A stretch of DNA of 64,000 nucleotides from an uncultured Pelagibacteraceae bacterium (GTDB lineage: Bacteria; Pseudomonadota; Alphaproteobacteria; Pelagibacterales; Pelagibacteraceae). The notes beneath the pieces were generated by a model that saw only the letters and a list, made by a program, of their open reading frames with translations, was not told the origin of the DNA and searched no databases. Shown in pieces: positions 30,351 through 41,742 of the stretch. The DNA lies in NCBI GenBank assembly GCA_902604005.1, contig CACKXH010000003.1, forward strand, positions 1 to 64,000, in the 5' to 3' direction. Positions within the stretch are counted from its first letter, which is position 1. The number at the start of each line of letters is the position of its first letter. The position numbers and the translations under genes were made by a program.

Positions 30351-31073
30351 TTATACGTAAATTTTTTCTAAATTAGATTTGTTAATATTTTCAGATTTTT
30401 CATCAAATATAATCTTACCATCCAAAAGACCTACTAATCTATCTGAGTATTTTTTTGCTAAATCAACTTGATGAAGGTTACATAAAATAGTTGTGCCAAA
30501 CTCTTTGTTAATTTTCTTTAATAGAGATAAAATCAAATTTGCTGCTTTAGGATCTAAGCTAGCAACAGGCTCATCAGCTAATAATAATAATGGTTTTTTA
30601 ATTATAGCTCTTGCAATTCCAACTCTTTGTCTTTGACCACCAGATAATTCATCAGATCTATTATAAGATTTTTCAAGTAAACCTACAGTTTTTAAAGATT
30701 TTAAAGCTTCAATTTTTTGACCTTTTTTAAATAAATAAAATAAAGATAAAAATTTATTACTTGAATTTAATAGACCTGTTAAGACGTTGTTTATTGCAGA
30801 TAGATTATTTACTAGATTAAATTCTTGAAAAATCATTCCAGTTTTTTTTTGAACTTCTGGAATAGTATTGTTATTTACTATTTGATTATCAAAATAAATT
30901 TCCCCTCCACTTGAGTTTTCAAGTCCATTAATAGTTCTCAATAAAGTTGTTTTACCTGAACCACTGGGCCCTAAAATACTTACAAATTCTCCTTTATTAA
31001 TTTTTAAATTAACACCTTTTAATGCTGGACTTCCATTTTCAAAAGTTTTTTTAAGATCATTTATTTCAAGCAT
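30351..31073 (-). CDS. phnC: Phosphonate-type ABC transporter ATP-binding protein
   Basis: Walker A GPSGSGKTT; ELSGGQRQRVGIARAI; LLADEPVASLDP. Confidence 0.92.
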   Translation of the reverse strand: MLEINDLKKTFENGSPALKGVNLKINKGEFVSILGPSGSGKTTLLRTINGLENSSGGEIYFDNQIVNNNTIPEVQKKTGMIFQEFNLVNNLSAINNVLTGLLNSSNKFLSLFYLFKKGQKIEALKSLKTVGLLEKSYNRSDELSGGQRQRVGIARAIIKKPLLLLADEPVASLDPKAANLILSLLKKINKEFGTTILCNLHQVDLAKKYSDRLVGLLDGKIIFDEKSENINKSNLEKIYV

Positions 31074-31090
31074 GATAGTCCTGTGTTAAT

Positions 31091-31945
31091 TTAACTTTTA
31101 TTCTTATTTAATAATTCAATTACTTCTCTTAAAACATTGTAGTCAGAGTCTTTAACTTCCATATAGTGAGACATCTTTCCACCATACCCACCTATCTGTC
31201 CGTGGTTATGAGCTTCTAAGACAGCTTTTTTAATTTTATCTCTATCTTCTTTTGGAATTATTTTTGAGTATGCCAGTGGTGGTGGAGGAACCCTATCCGA
31301 CTTATGTATAATTCTTACATCTTCTTTTTTAAAAGTTCCATCTTCTAATCTTGCTTCAAAATTTCTAGAACTCATACCACAAACATCAGATTGATTATTT
31401 AATACTGCTAATAAACATGCATCATGACTACCTGCATAAAAAACCTTCTCAAAATGATCTTTATTTTTTATTGAAAGATTGATTTTACTTAATTCTACTT
31501 GTGGAATTAAATCACCACTTGTTGATCCTATAGTGTTTAAAGATAAAATTTTACCTTTAACATCTTTAAATTCTTTTAACGCACTATCTTTTTTAACAAC
31601 AAAGTAAGTATAATAACCTGCATCTTTTTCACCAGGCCTCACTCCTGCAGCAAAAGCTTCTGCATTAGCAATCTCAGCAGCCTTGACATATGTTTTTCCA
31701 CCATACCAAGCTATATGAGCTCTACCCGCTCTCATTGCTTCAACAGCAGCATTATAATCTGTTACTTTAATTGTATCTATATTTAGTCCAGTAAGTTTTT
31801 CAGTGATTGAGATTAAATTTGTATAGTCACTTTCATCACCCTTCTCACTAGCAGGAACAAATACCATTTTATAGGTTTTTGCCTCAGCATTTAGGTTTCC
31901 AGTAAATAAAACTAGAAAAAGTATAAATATTGTTTTTTTTAACAT
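31091..31945 (-). CDS. phnD: PhnD-family phosphate/phosphite/phosphonate-binding protein
   Basis: Signal peptide; RAGRAHIAWYGGKTYVKA; GSTSGDLIPQVEL. Confidence 0.92.
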   Translation of the reverse strand: MLKKTIFILFLVLFTGNLNAEAKTYKMVFVPASEKGDESDYTNLISITEKLTGLNIDTIKVTDYNAAVEAMRAGRAHIAWYGGKTYVKAAEIANAEAFAAGVRPGEKDAGYYTYFVVKKDSALKEFKDVKGKILSLNTIGSTSGDLIPQVELSKINLSIKNKDHFEKVFYAGSHDACLLAVLNNQSDVCGMSSRNFEARLEDGTFKKEDVRIIHKSDRVPPPPLAYSKIIPKEDRDKIKKAVLEAHNHGQIGGYGGKMSHYMEVKDSDYNVLREVIELLNKNKS

Positions 31946-32030
31946 AATTTGTCATTTTGTTATCATTAACTTTGTTCGCTTACAAGTTAATTATTAGGAT
32001 ATACTGAAGGTGAAATCAACATTGGAATTG

Positions 32031-33155
32031 TTAACTTTTTGTGAATTTTTTGTTAAATGCGACTAATGCTTTTTTATAATCTTCGACCGTATCAATTTCT
32101 TTCCAACCACTTTCAATGATAACACAATGAACTTTTATACCTATATCAACAAGTTCCTGAATAAAGTCTGTAAGATAGGCTTTTTGAAAAACTTTAGCTC
32201 TTTGAAAAGGTTTATTCCAATATAATTTTTTTAATCGATGAAAGTGTTCCTTAAATATTTCAGTTCCACGATTAGATAATTTGATCATACCAATAAACTC
32301 ACCGTGAACTTCTTCATTGCCCGTATTTATTTTACCGATTTTTTCAACCTCATTGTTTGAGTTAAATATTACATTTTCAGCTTCAGAAATAGGATGATCT
32401 TTACGACCTACATAATAACCTCTCCAATCAATATCAACTACAACTGAGATATCATGATTTGAATTTAACGTTCTTTCAACAACAGAGGAATCGAATAGTA
32501 TGTCAGAATATGAAATAATGATATTTCCACTGATAACTTTTTCAGCGTAAAAAATAGAGTTCAAAATATTATTATTTTTATAATCTTTGTTTTCGAAATA
32601 TTTTATTCCTTTATAATTAATCTTTTCTTTTTTATATCCTCTAATCAAGGAAATATCTTTAATTCCATTCTTTTTATAAGAGTCTAGTTGACGTTGAAGA
32701 AGAGTTTTTCCACCAAAATCTAACATACATTTTGGAAGATTTTCTGTATGTTTTTTAAGTCTGCTTCCTAAACCTGCAGCAATAACTAATGCTTTACAAT
32801 TATTCTTATTTAATGAATTTTCAATTTTTTCAATTTGATCTTCATCAAGATCGTTTTCTTTAATAGATCTAATTAATGAAACAATTCTGGGATTTTTTTC
32901 AATATACTCTCCAATATCTGGTGCAACATTTCCTTTAGATATTCCTGCCAAATCATTAAGGGTATCAATATTGACTTTTAATAGACTAGAAAGTTTTTTT
33001 ATTACAATTTGTTTTGGAGCAGAACGTTTCTCTTTTTCTATATCATTTAAATATGATGCAGCAATACCAATTTTAGTGGCCAATTCTCTTTGACCGAAAC
33101 CATTCTTAATTCTTAATTCTCGAATTAATGATCCAAAATTTTTTTTCTTAGTCAT
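32031..33155 (-). CDS. XRE-type HTH domain fused to a nucleotidyltransferase (phosphocholine/phosphonate cytidylyltransferase-like)
   Basis: N-terminal HTH IRELRIKNGFGQRELATKIGIAASYLNDIEKEKR; C-terminal KALVIAAGLGSRLKKHTENLPKCML, NNILNSIFYAE, SYSDILF, ESGWKEIDTVEDY. Confidence 0.88.
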   Translation of the reverse strand: MTKKKNFGSLIRELRIKNGFGQRELATKIGIAASYLNDIEKEKRSAPKQIVIKKLSSLLKVNIDTLNDLAGISKGNVAPDIGEYIEKNPRIVSLIRSIKENDLDEDQIEKIENSLNKNNCKALVIAAGLGSRLKKHTENLPKCMLDFGGKTLLQRQLDSYKKNGIKDISLIRGYKKEKINYKGIKYFENKDYKNNNILNSIFYAEKVISGNIIISYSDILFDSSVVERTLNSNHDISVVVDIDWRGYYVGRKDHPISEAENVIFNSNNEVEKIGKINTGNEEVHGEFIGMIKLSNRGTEIFKEHFHRLKKLYWNKPFQRAKVFQKAYLTDFIQELVDIGIKVHCVIIESGWKEIDTVEDYKKALVAFNKKFTKS

Positions 33156-33167
33156 GATAAATTTTAT

Positions 33168-34355
33168 TTAAACTCTCCCATATATATCTTTATACCTCAC
33201 TATATCTGTTTCTTTTAATATAGAACCTACTTGAGCTTCAATAATTTTAACAGGTTTCTTATATGGATTTTCTATTCTATGGATTGCTCCTAATGGTATA
33301 AAGATGGTTTCATTAGGTTTCATAGTAAAACATTTCTTATTTAAAGTAATTTTGGGTTTACCATGAGTAATTAGCCAATGTTCAGCTCTATGGTGATGTT
33401 TTTGAAGACTTAATATACCTTTAGATTTTACGTATAATTCTTTTATCAAAAATTCCTTACCATTAAACAAATTAACGTAACTACCCCAGGGTCTATAAAA
33501 TACGTTTTTCTTATTAAAATATTGTCTTTTATTTTTGCCATACATTTTACAGATTTCTTTCCAAGATCCTAAATCAGACCAAGGTATATCTAATTTGATG
33601 GCGTTTATTTCTTTAGTTTTTTCTAATATTGCATAGTCAAAAGACTTAGTAGCTGATTTATTGAATGCTTGTTTGTTTAAATAATAAACGTTACTTTTAT
33701 ATTTTGCTTTTGTTACTGCTTTAGCACAATTTCGGTAAATATTTGGTTGATATTTCTTAAAATTATTAATTATTGAATCTTTTCTTAAATAAAACATTCC
33801 AGAATTCCAATAACCTTTTTTACTAATTATTTGTTTAGCTCTAGTTTCTTTAGGTTTTTCTACAAATCTAATTACTTTATTATTTTTTGTTAAAAAATAA
33901 CCAAATTCACTAGATGGTATTGTAGGTTTAATCCCAAAAATAAAGATATTATTTTGGGTTAATTTCTTTTGGTTTTTTTTTATAGCTTTATTAAATATAC
34001 CCACTTTATCAATCAAATGATCAGCGGCTAGGAACATTAAAGGTTGTTCATTAGGTATATCCTTTATTAATGCCGTACTTAATATAGCTGGTGCTGTATT
34101 TCTTTTAGCAGGCTCTAAAACTATCTTAAATTTTCTTATTTTGTGTTTCTTTAGGTGTTGTTTTACTTGTCTTAAATATTTAGCATTAGTGCTTATAATT
34201 GGTGCATCAAATATAGATGCTTTCACTCTCTCTAAAGTTTTACCCAATAAAGTCCAATTACCAAATTCTATAAACTGTTTTGCTTGATGTTTTTTGGCAT
34301 TTGGCCAAAGTCTTGTTCCTGCTCCACCACATAAAATGACTGGGCGAATTTTCAT
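33168..34355 (-). CDS. manC: Mannose-1-phosphate guanylyltransferase / mannose-6-phosphate isomerase-like
   Basis: VILCGGAGTRLWPNAK; FVEKPKETRA; C-terminal cupin 'LSLQKHHHRAEHWLITHG'. Confidence 0.9.
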   Translation of the reverse strand: MKIRPVILCGGAGTRLWPNAKKHQAKQFIEFGNWTLLGKTLERVKASIFDAPIISTNAKYLRQVKQHLKKHKIRKFKIVLEPAKRNTAPAILSTALIKDIPNEQPLMFLAADHLIDKVGIFNKAIKKNQKKLTQNNIFIFGIKPTIPSSEFGYFLTKNNKVIRFVEKPKETRAKQIISKKGYWNSGMFYLRKDSIINNFKKYQPNIYRNCAKAVTKAKYKSNVYYLNKQAFNKSATKSFDYAILEKTKEINAIKLDIPWSDLGSWKEICKMYGKNKRQYFNKKNVFYRPWGSYVNLFNGKEFLIKELYVKSKGILSLQKHHHRAEHWLITHGKPKITLNKKCFTMKPNETIFIPLGAIHRIENPYKKPVKIIEAQVGSILKETDIVRYKDIYGRV

Positions 34356-36073
34356 TAAATTTTTGAATAATCCTTAACTTCTTTTTTCTTACCTGGATGA
34401 GTTGGTGCACCTAAGTAAGCAGGACCAACTGTTTGAGCATATTTCCAGAGTGTGCCTGATCCAAAATCAGATTTTCTAGCCTTCCATTTTCTTTTTCTTG
34501 AAGCCAATTGAGATCTTGTTAATCGAACATTTATTGTTCCCTTCTTAGCATCAATATCAATCGTGTCCCCATTACGTAAAAGAGCGATAGGTCCACCCAA
34601 AGCAGCTTCTGGTCCAACATGACCTACACAAAAACCTCTTGTTCCTCCTGAAAATCTTCCATCGGTTATAAGAGCAACCTTTTCACCTTTACCTTGACCA
34701 TAAATTGCACCTGTAGTTGACAACATTTCTCTCATCCCAGGTCCTCCTACTGGACCTTCATATCTAATTACAATTACATCACCATCTTTATATTTTCTAC
34801 TTTGAACAGCTTTCATGGCACTTTCTTCATTTTCAAAACACCTTGCTTTTCCAGAAAATTGTAATCTTTTTAATCCTGCAATTTTTACTATAGCACCGTC
34901 AGGAGCTAAATTACCTTTTAATCCAACGACACCTCCATCTGGTGATAAAGGTCTGTTATAAGCTCTTAAGACTTTTTGTTTTGGATTAAATTTAATTCCT
35001 TTTAAATTTTCTTTCATAGTTTTACCTGTGACAGTCATACAACCACCATGAATATAACCACCATCATAAAGAGTTTTTAAAAGCATTGGCACACCACCTG
35101 CCAACCACAAATCTTTTGCAACATATTTTCCACCTGGTTTTAAATCTGCAAGATAAGGGGTTCTTTTGAATATTTTTGCAACATCCATTAAATCAAATTT
35201 AATTCCAGCTTCATTTGCAATAGCTGGTAAGTGTAATGCTGCATTAGTTGAACCACCTGTAGCAGCAACTATTGTTGCAGCATTCTCTAATGCTTTTTTT
35301 GTGACTATATCTCTTGGTTTAATTTTTTTGGCTAGTAATTCCATTACCATTTTTCCACTTGCTTTTGCATATTTATCTCTTTCTTCATAAGGAGCTGGTG
35401 TTCCTGCTGAATAAGGTAATGCTAAACCAATAGCTTCCGATACACATGCCATAGTATTTGCTGTAAATTGTCCACCACACGCTCCTGCTGTTGGACATGC
35501 AACTAATTCTAATTTTCTTAATTCTTTTGCTGACATTTGTCCTGAAGAATGTTTTCCAACACCTTCAAAAACATCTATAACAGTTACATCCTTTCCCTTG
35601 TATCTACCTGGAAGTATTGATCCACCATAAATAAAAACACTTGGAACATTTAATCGAACCATAGACATCATTAAACCTGGTAAAGACTTATCACAACCCG
35701 CAATACCTACTAATGCATCATAGCAATGTCCTCTTACTGTTAATTCAGCACTATCTGCTATTACTTCTCTTGAGATTAATGAAGATTTCATTCCCTCATG
35801 TCCCATTGCAATGCCATCGGTAACTGTAATAGTACAAAATTCTCTTGGAGTTCCTCCAGACGTTCTAACGCCCTTTTTAACAGATTGAGCCTGTCTCATT
35901 AGCGCTATATTGCAAGGAGCGGCTTCATTCCATGTGGACACAACACCAACAAATGGTTTGGAGACATCTTTTTCAGTTTCTCCCATTGCGTAATAAAAAG
36001 ATCTATGTGGAGCTCTATCTGGACCTAGAGATGTATGTCTACTTGGTAATTTTTTCTTATCAAACTTTCGCAT
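34355..36073 (-). CDS. ilvD: Dihydroxy-acid dehydratase
   Basis: [49 protein letters not shown]. Confidence 0.97.
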   Translation of the reverse strand: MRKFDKKKLPSRHTSLGPDRAPHRSFYYAMGETEKDVSKPFVGVVSTWNEAAPCNIALMRQAQSVKKGVRTSGGTPREFCTITVTDGIAMGHEGMKSSLISREVIADSAELTVRGHCYDALVGIAGCDKSLPGLMMSMVRLNVPSVFIYGGSILPGRYKGKDVTVIDVFEGVGKHSSGQMSAKELRKLELVACPTAGACGGQFTANTMACVSEAIGLALPYSAGTPAPYEERDKYAKASGKMVMELLAKKIKPRDIVTKKALENAATIVAATGGSTNAALHLPAIANEAGIKFDLMDVAKIFKRTPYLADLKPGGKYVAKDLWLAGGVPMLLKTLYDGGYIHGGCMTVTGKTMKENLKGIKFNPKQKVLRAYNRPLSPDGGVVGLKGNLAPDGAIVKIAGLKRLQFSGKARCFENEESAMKAVQSRKYKDGDVIVIRYEGPVGGPGMREMLSTTGAIYGQGKGEKVALITDGRFSGGTRGFCVGHVGPEAALGGPIALLRNGDTIDIDAKKGTINVRLTRSQLASRKRKWKARKSDFGSGTLWKYAQTVGPAYLGAPTHPGKKKEVKDYSKI

Positions 36074-38700
36074 TATAAATTTTCAATAGTTAGTGATATT
36101 TTTTTGATATCATTTTTTAAATTACTATAGTTAGTTTTTTCTTGTTGAACAATATTTTTTGGAGCTCTATCAGTAAATCCTTTATTAGATAATCGCTGAG
36201 ATATCTTGTCCATTTCCTCTTGATATTTATTTTGTCTTTTAATTAAGTTTTCTTTTATTAGATTTAAATCCACATTCTCATCAAAATATATCTTAAATAT
36301 ATCACCAGATATAACTAATGTAGCTGACGGCTTTTCTTGGTCTTTATCATAGAAGTTATTGATACGACCAAGCTTTTTGAGAATGATTTCATTATTTATC
36401 ATTAGTGTTTTATTTTTTTTAGCAATTTTATTTATTGAAATATCAATAAATGATCCTGGGCTCACATTTAATTCATTTTTAAAAGATCTAAGTTCAGAAA
36501 TAACATTTATAACACTTTCTACATCTTTCATAGATTGATCTTTCTTAGCCTTTCCCGACGGCCAATTAGCGTACATTAGGAAATTCTTATCTGATTTATC
36601 AAATTTATTTTTTAACCATATTTTTTCTGTAACAAATGGAATAAATGGATGAAGAATAACAAGTATTTGTTTAAATACGTAAGCTGATACCTCTTTTACC
36701 TCTTTTTTTGACTTTTCATCATCAGAAAATAAAATAGTTTTTGAAAGCTCAATATACCAGTCACAATAAGAGTGCCATGCAAATTGATAGGCATTTTTAG
36801 CTGCTTCATCAAATCGATAATCTTTTAGATTTTTCTCAATTTTATCTTTGGTCTGAATTAGTTCTGAATAAATCCATTTATTTATGTTTAATGTAGTTTT
36901 GGGAGCTTTATTTGTTTTATTAAAATCACATTCATTAGTAATTAAAAAATTATTGGCATTCCATAGTTTATTTAAAAAATTTCTATATCCTTTAACTCTA
37001 TCCTCTGAAAGTTTAACGTCTGTTCCAGGGGAAGCCATAGATAAAAGAGTAAATCTTAAAGCATCTGCACTATACTTTTCAATTAAATCTAATGGATCAA
37101 TTACATTTCCTTTTGACTTAGACATCTTTTGTCCCTTTTCATCTCTGACTAACGCATGAACATAAATGTCTTTAAAAGGTTCTTTATTTAAAAATTCCAT
37201 TCCAAACATCATCATTCTTGCTACCCAAAAGAAAATAATATCAAAACCTGTAACTAAAACAGTTGTAGGATAAAATTTTTTAACAAAGTCTTTTTTATCA
37301 GGCCAACCTAATGTAGCAAAAGGCCATAATCCAGATGAAAACCAAGTATCTAAAACATCAGGATCTCTGGTAATTTTAACATCTTTTTTATAAAATTTTT
37401 TAGCTTGTTTTTTTGCATCTTCTTCATTCACTGCAACAAATATTTTTTTATCAGGTCCATACCAAGCTGGTATTTGATGCCCCCACCAAAGTTGCCTAGA
37501 GATACACCAAGGCTCAATATTATTCATCCATTGAAAATAAGTCTTTGACCAATTTTCTGGGAAGAAATTTGTTTTTTTTGATTTAACTATTTGCTTAGCT
37601 TTAATAGATAATTTTTTTGCATTTACAAACCATTGCTCAGTTAAAAAAGGTTCAATAACAGAATTAGATCTGTCTCCGTAAGGTACTTTATTTTTAATAT
37701 TTTCTTCTTTAACAAAAAAATCTTTTTCTTTTAATTCATTTAAAATTTTTTTACGTGCTTCAAATCTGTCTAATCCAATATAATTGTTAGGTGCATTATC
37801 GTTAATTTTACCATCTTCTGTAAATACATTTATAATATCTAACCTATTTCTTTGACCAACATCATAATCATTAAAGTCATGAGCAGGAGTAATTTTTAAT
37901 GCACCTGTTCCCTGTTCTGGATCAGCATAATTATCTTTTATAATTTTTATTTTTCTACCTACTATTGGGATAGTGACAGTTTTGCCCACATAATTTTTAA
38001 ACCTTTTATCTTTTGGATTAACAGCAATAGCTGTATCTCCAAGCATTGTCTCAGGTCTTGTGGTTGCAATAGTTATGAAATTAGGGGAATTGTCTATTGG
38101 ATATCTAATATAGTAAATTTTTGAGTTCATTTCCCTTTGATCAACTTCTAAATCAGATATTGCTGTTTTTAAAACTGTGTCCCAGTTGACCAGTTTTTCT
38201 GCTTTATAAATCAATTTTTTTTTGTGTAATTCAACAAAAACTTTAATTACTGATTTAGATAAATTTTCATCCATAGTAAAAGCGTTTCTAGACCAATCAC
38301 AAGAACAACCAAGTTTTTTAAGTTGATTAATAATGATGTCACCATATTGATTTTTCCATTCCCACACTTTTTTTATAAACTTTTCTCTTCCTAAATTATT
38401 TTTATTTAAATTTTCTTTTTCAAGTTTTTTCTCAACAAGTGCTTGAGTTGCAATTCCAGCGTGGTCTGTTCCAGGTTGCCACAAAGTTTCATAATTATTC
38501 ATTCGATAATAACGAACTAAAAGATCCTGAATTGAATTATTCAAAGCATGGCCCATATGTAAACTTCCAGTTACATTGGGTGGTGGAATAACGATTGAAA
38601 ATTTTTTTGAATTTTTCTTAGGTTTAAATAATTCGTTTTTTTCCCAATAAGAATAAATATTATCTTCTACTTCAGAATGTATATATTTATCACTATTCAT
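36073..38700 (-). CDS. valS: Valyl-tRNA synthetase
   Basis: [32 protein letters not shown]; 875 aa. Confidence 0.98.
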   Translation of the reverse strand: MNSDKYIHSEVEDNIYSYWEKNELFKPKKNSKKFSIVIPPPNVTGSLHMGHALNNSIQDLLVRYYRMNNYETLWQPGTDHAGIATQALVEKKLEKENLNKNNLGREKFIKKVWEWKNQYGDIIINQLKKLGCSCDWSRNAFTMDENLSKSVIKVFVELHKKKLIYKAEKLVNWDTVLKTAISDLEVDQREMNSKIYYIRYPIDNSPNFITIATTRPETMLGDTAIAVNPKDKRFKNYVGKTVTIPIVGRKIKIIKDNYADPEQGTGALKITPAHDFNDYDVGQRNRLDIINVFTEDGKINDNAPNNYIGLDRFEARKKILNELKEKDFFVKEENIKNKVPYGDRSNSVIEPFLTEQWFVNAKKLSIKAKQIVKSKKTNFFPENWSKTYFQWMNNIEPWCISRQLWWGHQIPAWYGPDKKIFVAVNEEDAKKQAKKFYKKDVKITRDPDVLDTWFSSGLWPFATLGWPDKKDFVKKFYPTTVLVTGFDIIFFWVARMMMFGMEFLNKEPFKDIYVHALVRDEKGQKMSKSKGNVIDPLDLIEKYSADALRFTLLSMASPGTDVKLSEDRVKGYRNFLNKLWNANNFLITNECDFNKTNKAPKTTLNINKWIYSELIQTKDKIEKNLKDYRFDEAAKNAYQFAWHSYCDWYIELSKTILFSDDEKSKKEVKEVSAYVFKQILVILHPFIPFVTEKIWLKNKFDKSDKNFLMYANWPSGKAKKDQSMKDVESVINVISELRSFKNELNVSPGSFIDISINKIAKKNKTLMINNEIILKKLGRINNFYDKDQEKPSATLVISGDIFKIYFDENVDLNLIKENLIKRQNKYQEEMDKISQRLSNKGFTDRAPKNIVQQEKTNYSNLKNDIKKISLTIENL

Positions 38701-38821
38701 GGGTATATGTAGTTTATAATTTAATAATTGAAATTAACAATAATCAAATTCGAACGTTATTTAATAGACTAATTACAAATATTTTATATAAAACACCTTG
38801 TAGCTATCTACTAAAACATCT

Positions 38822-38895
38822 GGCAACGTGGCGGAATGGTTACGCAGAGGATTGCAAATCCTTGTATCCCGGTTCGATTCCGGGCGTTGCCTCCA
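38822..38895 (+). tRNA. tRNA-Cys (anticodon GCA), CCA encoded
   Basis: GGCAACGTGGCGGAATGGTTACGCAGAGGATTGCAAATCCTTGTATCCCGGTTCGATTCCGGGCGTTGCCTCCA. Confidence 0.95.
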
Positions 38896-38946
38896 AAAAA
38901 AATTCTTGTTTTAGTTAAAAAAAAAAGTAAGTTGAGCTTTTTATAT

Positions 38947-39022
38947 TCCTCGGTAGCTCAGTTGGTAGAGCAGTTGACTGTTAATCAATTGGTCGCAGGT
39001 TCGAGTCCTGCCCGAGGAGCCA
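38947..39022 (+). tRNA. tRNA-Asn (anticodon GTT), CCA encoded
   Basis: TCCTCGGTAGCTCAGTTGGTAGAGCAGTTGACTGTTAATCAATTGGTCGCAGGTTCGAGTCCTGCCCGAGGAGCCA. Confidence 0.95.
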
Positions 39023-39024
39023 AA

Positions 39025-39396
39025 CTATCCAACTTTAGAAATTGACGAATTATTAATTTGTAAAGATTTGCTAAATTTAATTTTTTGATCCTGAGTAAGT
39101 TCAGAATAGATTTTAGCTAAAAAATTATAATTTACATTCATATGTCCCTCTTGTGATTTTTCTAGATTTACTAAATATTCTGAAAAATCCTCAAAAAAAT
39201 AGTTAATAGGCACTTTTAAGTAATTAGAAAGTTGTAATAACCTAATAGAACTTACACCGTTGGTACCTTTTTCGTATTTTTGGATTTGTTGAAACGTTAC
39301 GTTAATTGCTTTTGCTACTTTTGTTTGAGTTAAACCTAAAGCTAATCTTCTAAGCTTGAGCTTATTGCCTAGATGCTTGTTAAAATTATCTTCCAT
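39025..39396 (-). CDS. XRE-family transcriptional regulator
   Basis: HTH: LRRLALGLTQTKVAKAINVTFQQIQKYEKGTNGVS. Confidence 0.9.
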   Translation of the reverse strand: MEDNFNKHLGNKLKLRRLALGLTQTKVAKAINVTFQQIQKYEKGTNGVSSIRLLQLSNYLKVPINYFFEDFSEYLVNLEKSQEGHMNVNYNFLAKIYSELTQDQKIKFSKSLQINNSSISKVG

Positions 39397-39559
39397 TAAG
39401 ACCCCTCTTAATTTTTTTTAAAAACTCATTCAACTAGTTTTTAATACCTACTGCAACTATATTTTTTTTTATTTTTAATAAAAAACCCTCATATACGAGA
39501 AATATGTCAAGTAATACTTAGGGTATAAATTGAGAAATATTACTTGAAATTAGTATTGA

Positions 39560-40294
39560 CTATAGTATCTGGCTTAAGAAAAGTTTAGTCCTATCGCTCT
39601 TTGGATTTGCAAAAAATTCCTTTGTATCAGCTTTTTCTACTATCATGCCCTCATCCATAAAAATCATTTGATCTGCTACTTCTTTAGCAAAACCCATTTC
39701 GTGGGTAACAACTATCATTGTCATTCCTTGTTTAGCTAAATTTACCATAACATCTAAAACTTCTTTAATCATTTCTGGGTCTAAAGCTGATGTTGGTTCA
39801 TCAAAAAGCATTATTTTTGGCTCCATACAAAGTGCACGAGCTATGGCTACCCTTTGTTGTTGACCTCCAGAAAGTTGACCTGGATATTTTTGTGCTTGAT
39901 CTAATATTTGAACTCTTTCTAAATGTTTTAAAGCTAATTCCTCAGCTTCTTTTTTTGGCATTTTCTTTACCCAAATCGGAGCTAAAGTACAATTATCTAA
40001 AATAGATAAATGAGGAAATAAATTAAATTGTTGGAATACCATACCAACTTCTGCTCTTATTTGTTCTATATTTTTTGTGTCCTCTGTTAATGTTGTGCCA
40101 TCAACTATTATGTCACCTTCTTGGTGTTCCTCCAATCTATTAATACATCTTATCAATGTTGACTTACCTGAACCAGAGGGGCCACAAACAACAATTTTTT
40201 GTTTTGGTTTTACTTCTAAATTTATTCCTTTTAATACTTGGAAATCTCCAAACCATTTGTTCATATTGTTTATTTGAATAATATTATCTGACAT
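39560..40294 (-). CDS. aapP: General L-amino acid ABC transporter ATP-binding protein
   Basis: [44 protein letters not shown]; aap operon order. Confidence 0.95.
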   Translation of the reverse strand: MSDNIIQINNMNKWFGDFQVLKGINLEVKPKQKIVVCGPSGSGKSTLIRCINRLEEHQEGDIIVDGTTLTEDTKNIEQIRAEVGMVFQQFNLFPHLSILDNCTLAPIWVKKMPKKEAEELALKHLERVQILDQAQKYPGQLSGGQQQRVAIARALCMEPKIMLFDEPTSALDPEMIKEVLDVMVNLAKQGMTMIVVTHEMGFAKEVADQMIFMDEGMIVEKADTKEFFANPKSDRTKLFLSQIL

Positions 40295-40299
40295 AATTT

Positions 40300-41742
40300 T
40301 TATCGATCTGTTTTATATTTTTCTTCTAAATTATAGCTATATTTACTCATTGCATAACAAATAATCCAGAAAATTATTGCAGCAAATACATAGCCTTCCA
40401 TAGCAAAACCTAACCATTCGGGATTAGTTTTAGCTAAATTCAACATTCCTACTATTTCCAAAAGGCCAACTACAAAAATTAATGGTGTATCTTTAACTAA
40501 AGCTAAAAAAGTATTTGCTATACCGGGTATAACCAATTTTAAAGCTTGAGGTAAAATTACAAATATGTGCATTCTCCAATATCCCATTCCTAATGATTTT
40601 GCAGCTTCATATTGACCTCTAGGAAGTGCTTGTAATCCCCCTCTAATAACTTCAGCAACATAAGCTGCCTCAAATAATGAAATAGCTATTATACATCTAA
40701 CCAATTTATCTATAAAAAAATCTGCAGGCAAAAACATTGGAAACATTACAGCTGACATAAATAAAACTGTAATTAATGGAACGCCTCTCCAAAATTCAAT
40801 GAAACCTATAGATATATATCTAATTAAAGGAAAACCTGACCTTCTACCTAAAGCAAAAGCCATTCCAATCGGAAAACAAAAAATCAAACAGAAAAATGAA
40901 ATTATAAAAGTTAAAGATAATCCACCCCAAGCTCCAGTTTCTACCCAGTTCAAACCATCTAATTTACCCAATTCAATATATTCCTCAAAAAATATGAAAT
41001 ATTTTAACAAAATATAAAGTGCAAAAGGAACAATCAAAAAATAATAAAACTTAAATTTGCTAGGAATAAAAAAACCAATAATTATAGACAAAATGGCTGC
41101 AATTATACCGTATGAAAAATCAAAAAAAACTGGACCACCTGAAATAAAGAAAAATATGAACAAGAACGCAATAAATGGATAAATAACTACATAATAAAGA
41201 GTTAAATATTTTTTAAATTTATCGGTAGCAAAATATCCAACTGATCCAAGTAAAGCTAAAGCTATAAATGATAAATTTATTCTCCATTGTTCTCCATTTG
41301 GGTACATTCCATACATAAATCTTCTCATCCAAACTTTGATATACGTCCAACAAGCTCCTGTGCCTGTACAAACATCTTTTGAGTCTCCAGCAAAACTAGC
41401 ATCAACGAAAAACCAACTTAATATAGGTGGAATTGATTTTAAAATTATAAATATAATTAATAAGGACAGAATAGCGTTAAAGTTATTAGTATTTATATTT
41501 TTATTTAATAAATCTAATTGTTTAATTCCGCTTAACTCAATTCTTATAAAATAAAGTCCTATAAAACCTAATATTAGTGGTAATAAAAAGCTTAAAAAAC
41601 CAGGCAAAAAACCAGTTATATTAAAGCTAAAAAAAGAGTTTACCAAAACATCCAATACACTAATAAAAAATAAGAAAGAACCTAGGTATAAAAAAGTATT
41701 TAAGTTAGATTTATCTGGTTTTAAAAAGTTAATTTTAGACAT
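40300..41742 (-). CDS. aapM: General L-amino acid ABC transporter permease
   Basis: HisM/GlnP-type permease [38 protein letters not shown]. Confidence 0.94.
   Translation of the reverse strand: MSKINFLKPDKSNLNTFLYLGSFLFFISVLDVLVNSFFSFNITGFLPGFLSFLLPLILGFIGLYFIRIELSGIKQLDLLNKNINTNNFNAILSLLIIFIILKSIPPILSWFFVDASFAGDSKDVCTGTGACWTYIKVWMRRFMYGMYPNGEQWRINLSFIALALLGSVGYFATDKFKKYLTLYYVVIYPFIAFLFIFFFISGGPVFFDFSYGIIAAILSIIIGFFIPSKFKFYYFLIVPFALYILLKYFIFFEEYIELGKLDGLNWVETGAWGGLSLTFIISFFCLIFCFPIGMAFALGRRSGFPLIRYISIGFIEFWRGVPLITVLFMSAVMFPMFLPADFFIDKLVRCIIAISLFEAAYVAEVIRGGLQALPRGQYEAAKSLGMGYWRMHIFVILPQALKLVIPGIANTFLALVKDTPLIFVVGLLEIVGMLNLAKTNPEWLGFAMEGYVFAAIIFWIICYAMSKYSYNLEEKYKTDR

Noticed and set aside
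38822-39022. tRNA-Cys/tRNA-Asn pair as an integration site for a mobile element
   Set aside because: No integrase, no duplicated tRNA 3' end seen downstream, and flanking genes are ordinary.
38836-39045. ORF of 69 aa over tRNA-Cys and tRNA-Asn
   Set aside because: It translates through two well-formed tRNA genes; the 'YSSVAQLVEQLTVNQLVAGSSPARGA' string is a familiar tRNA-derived false protein.
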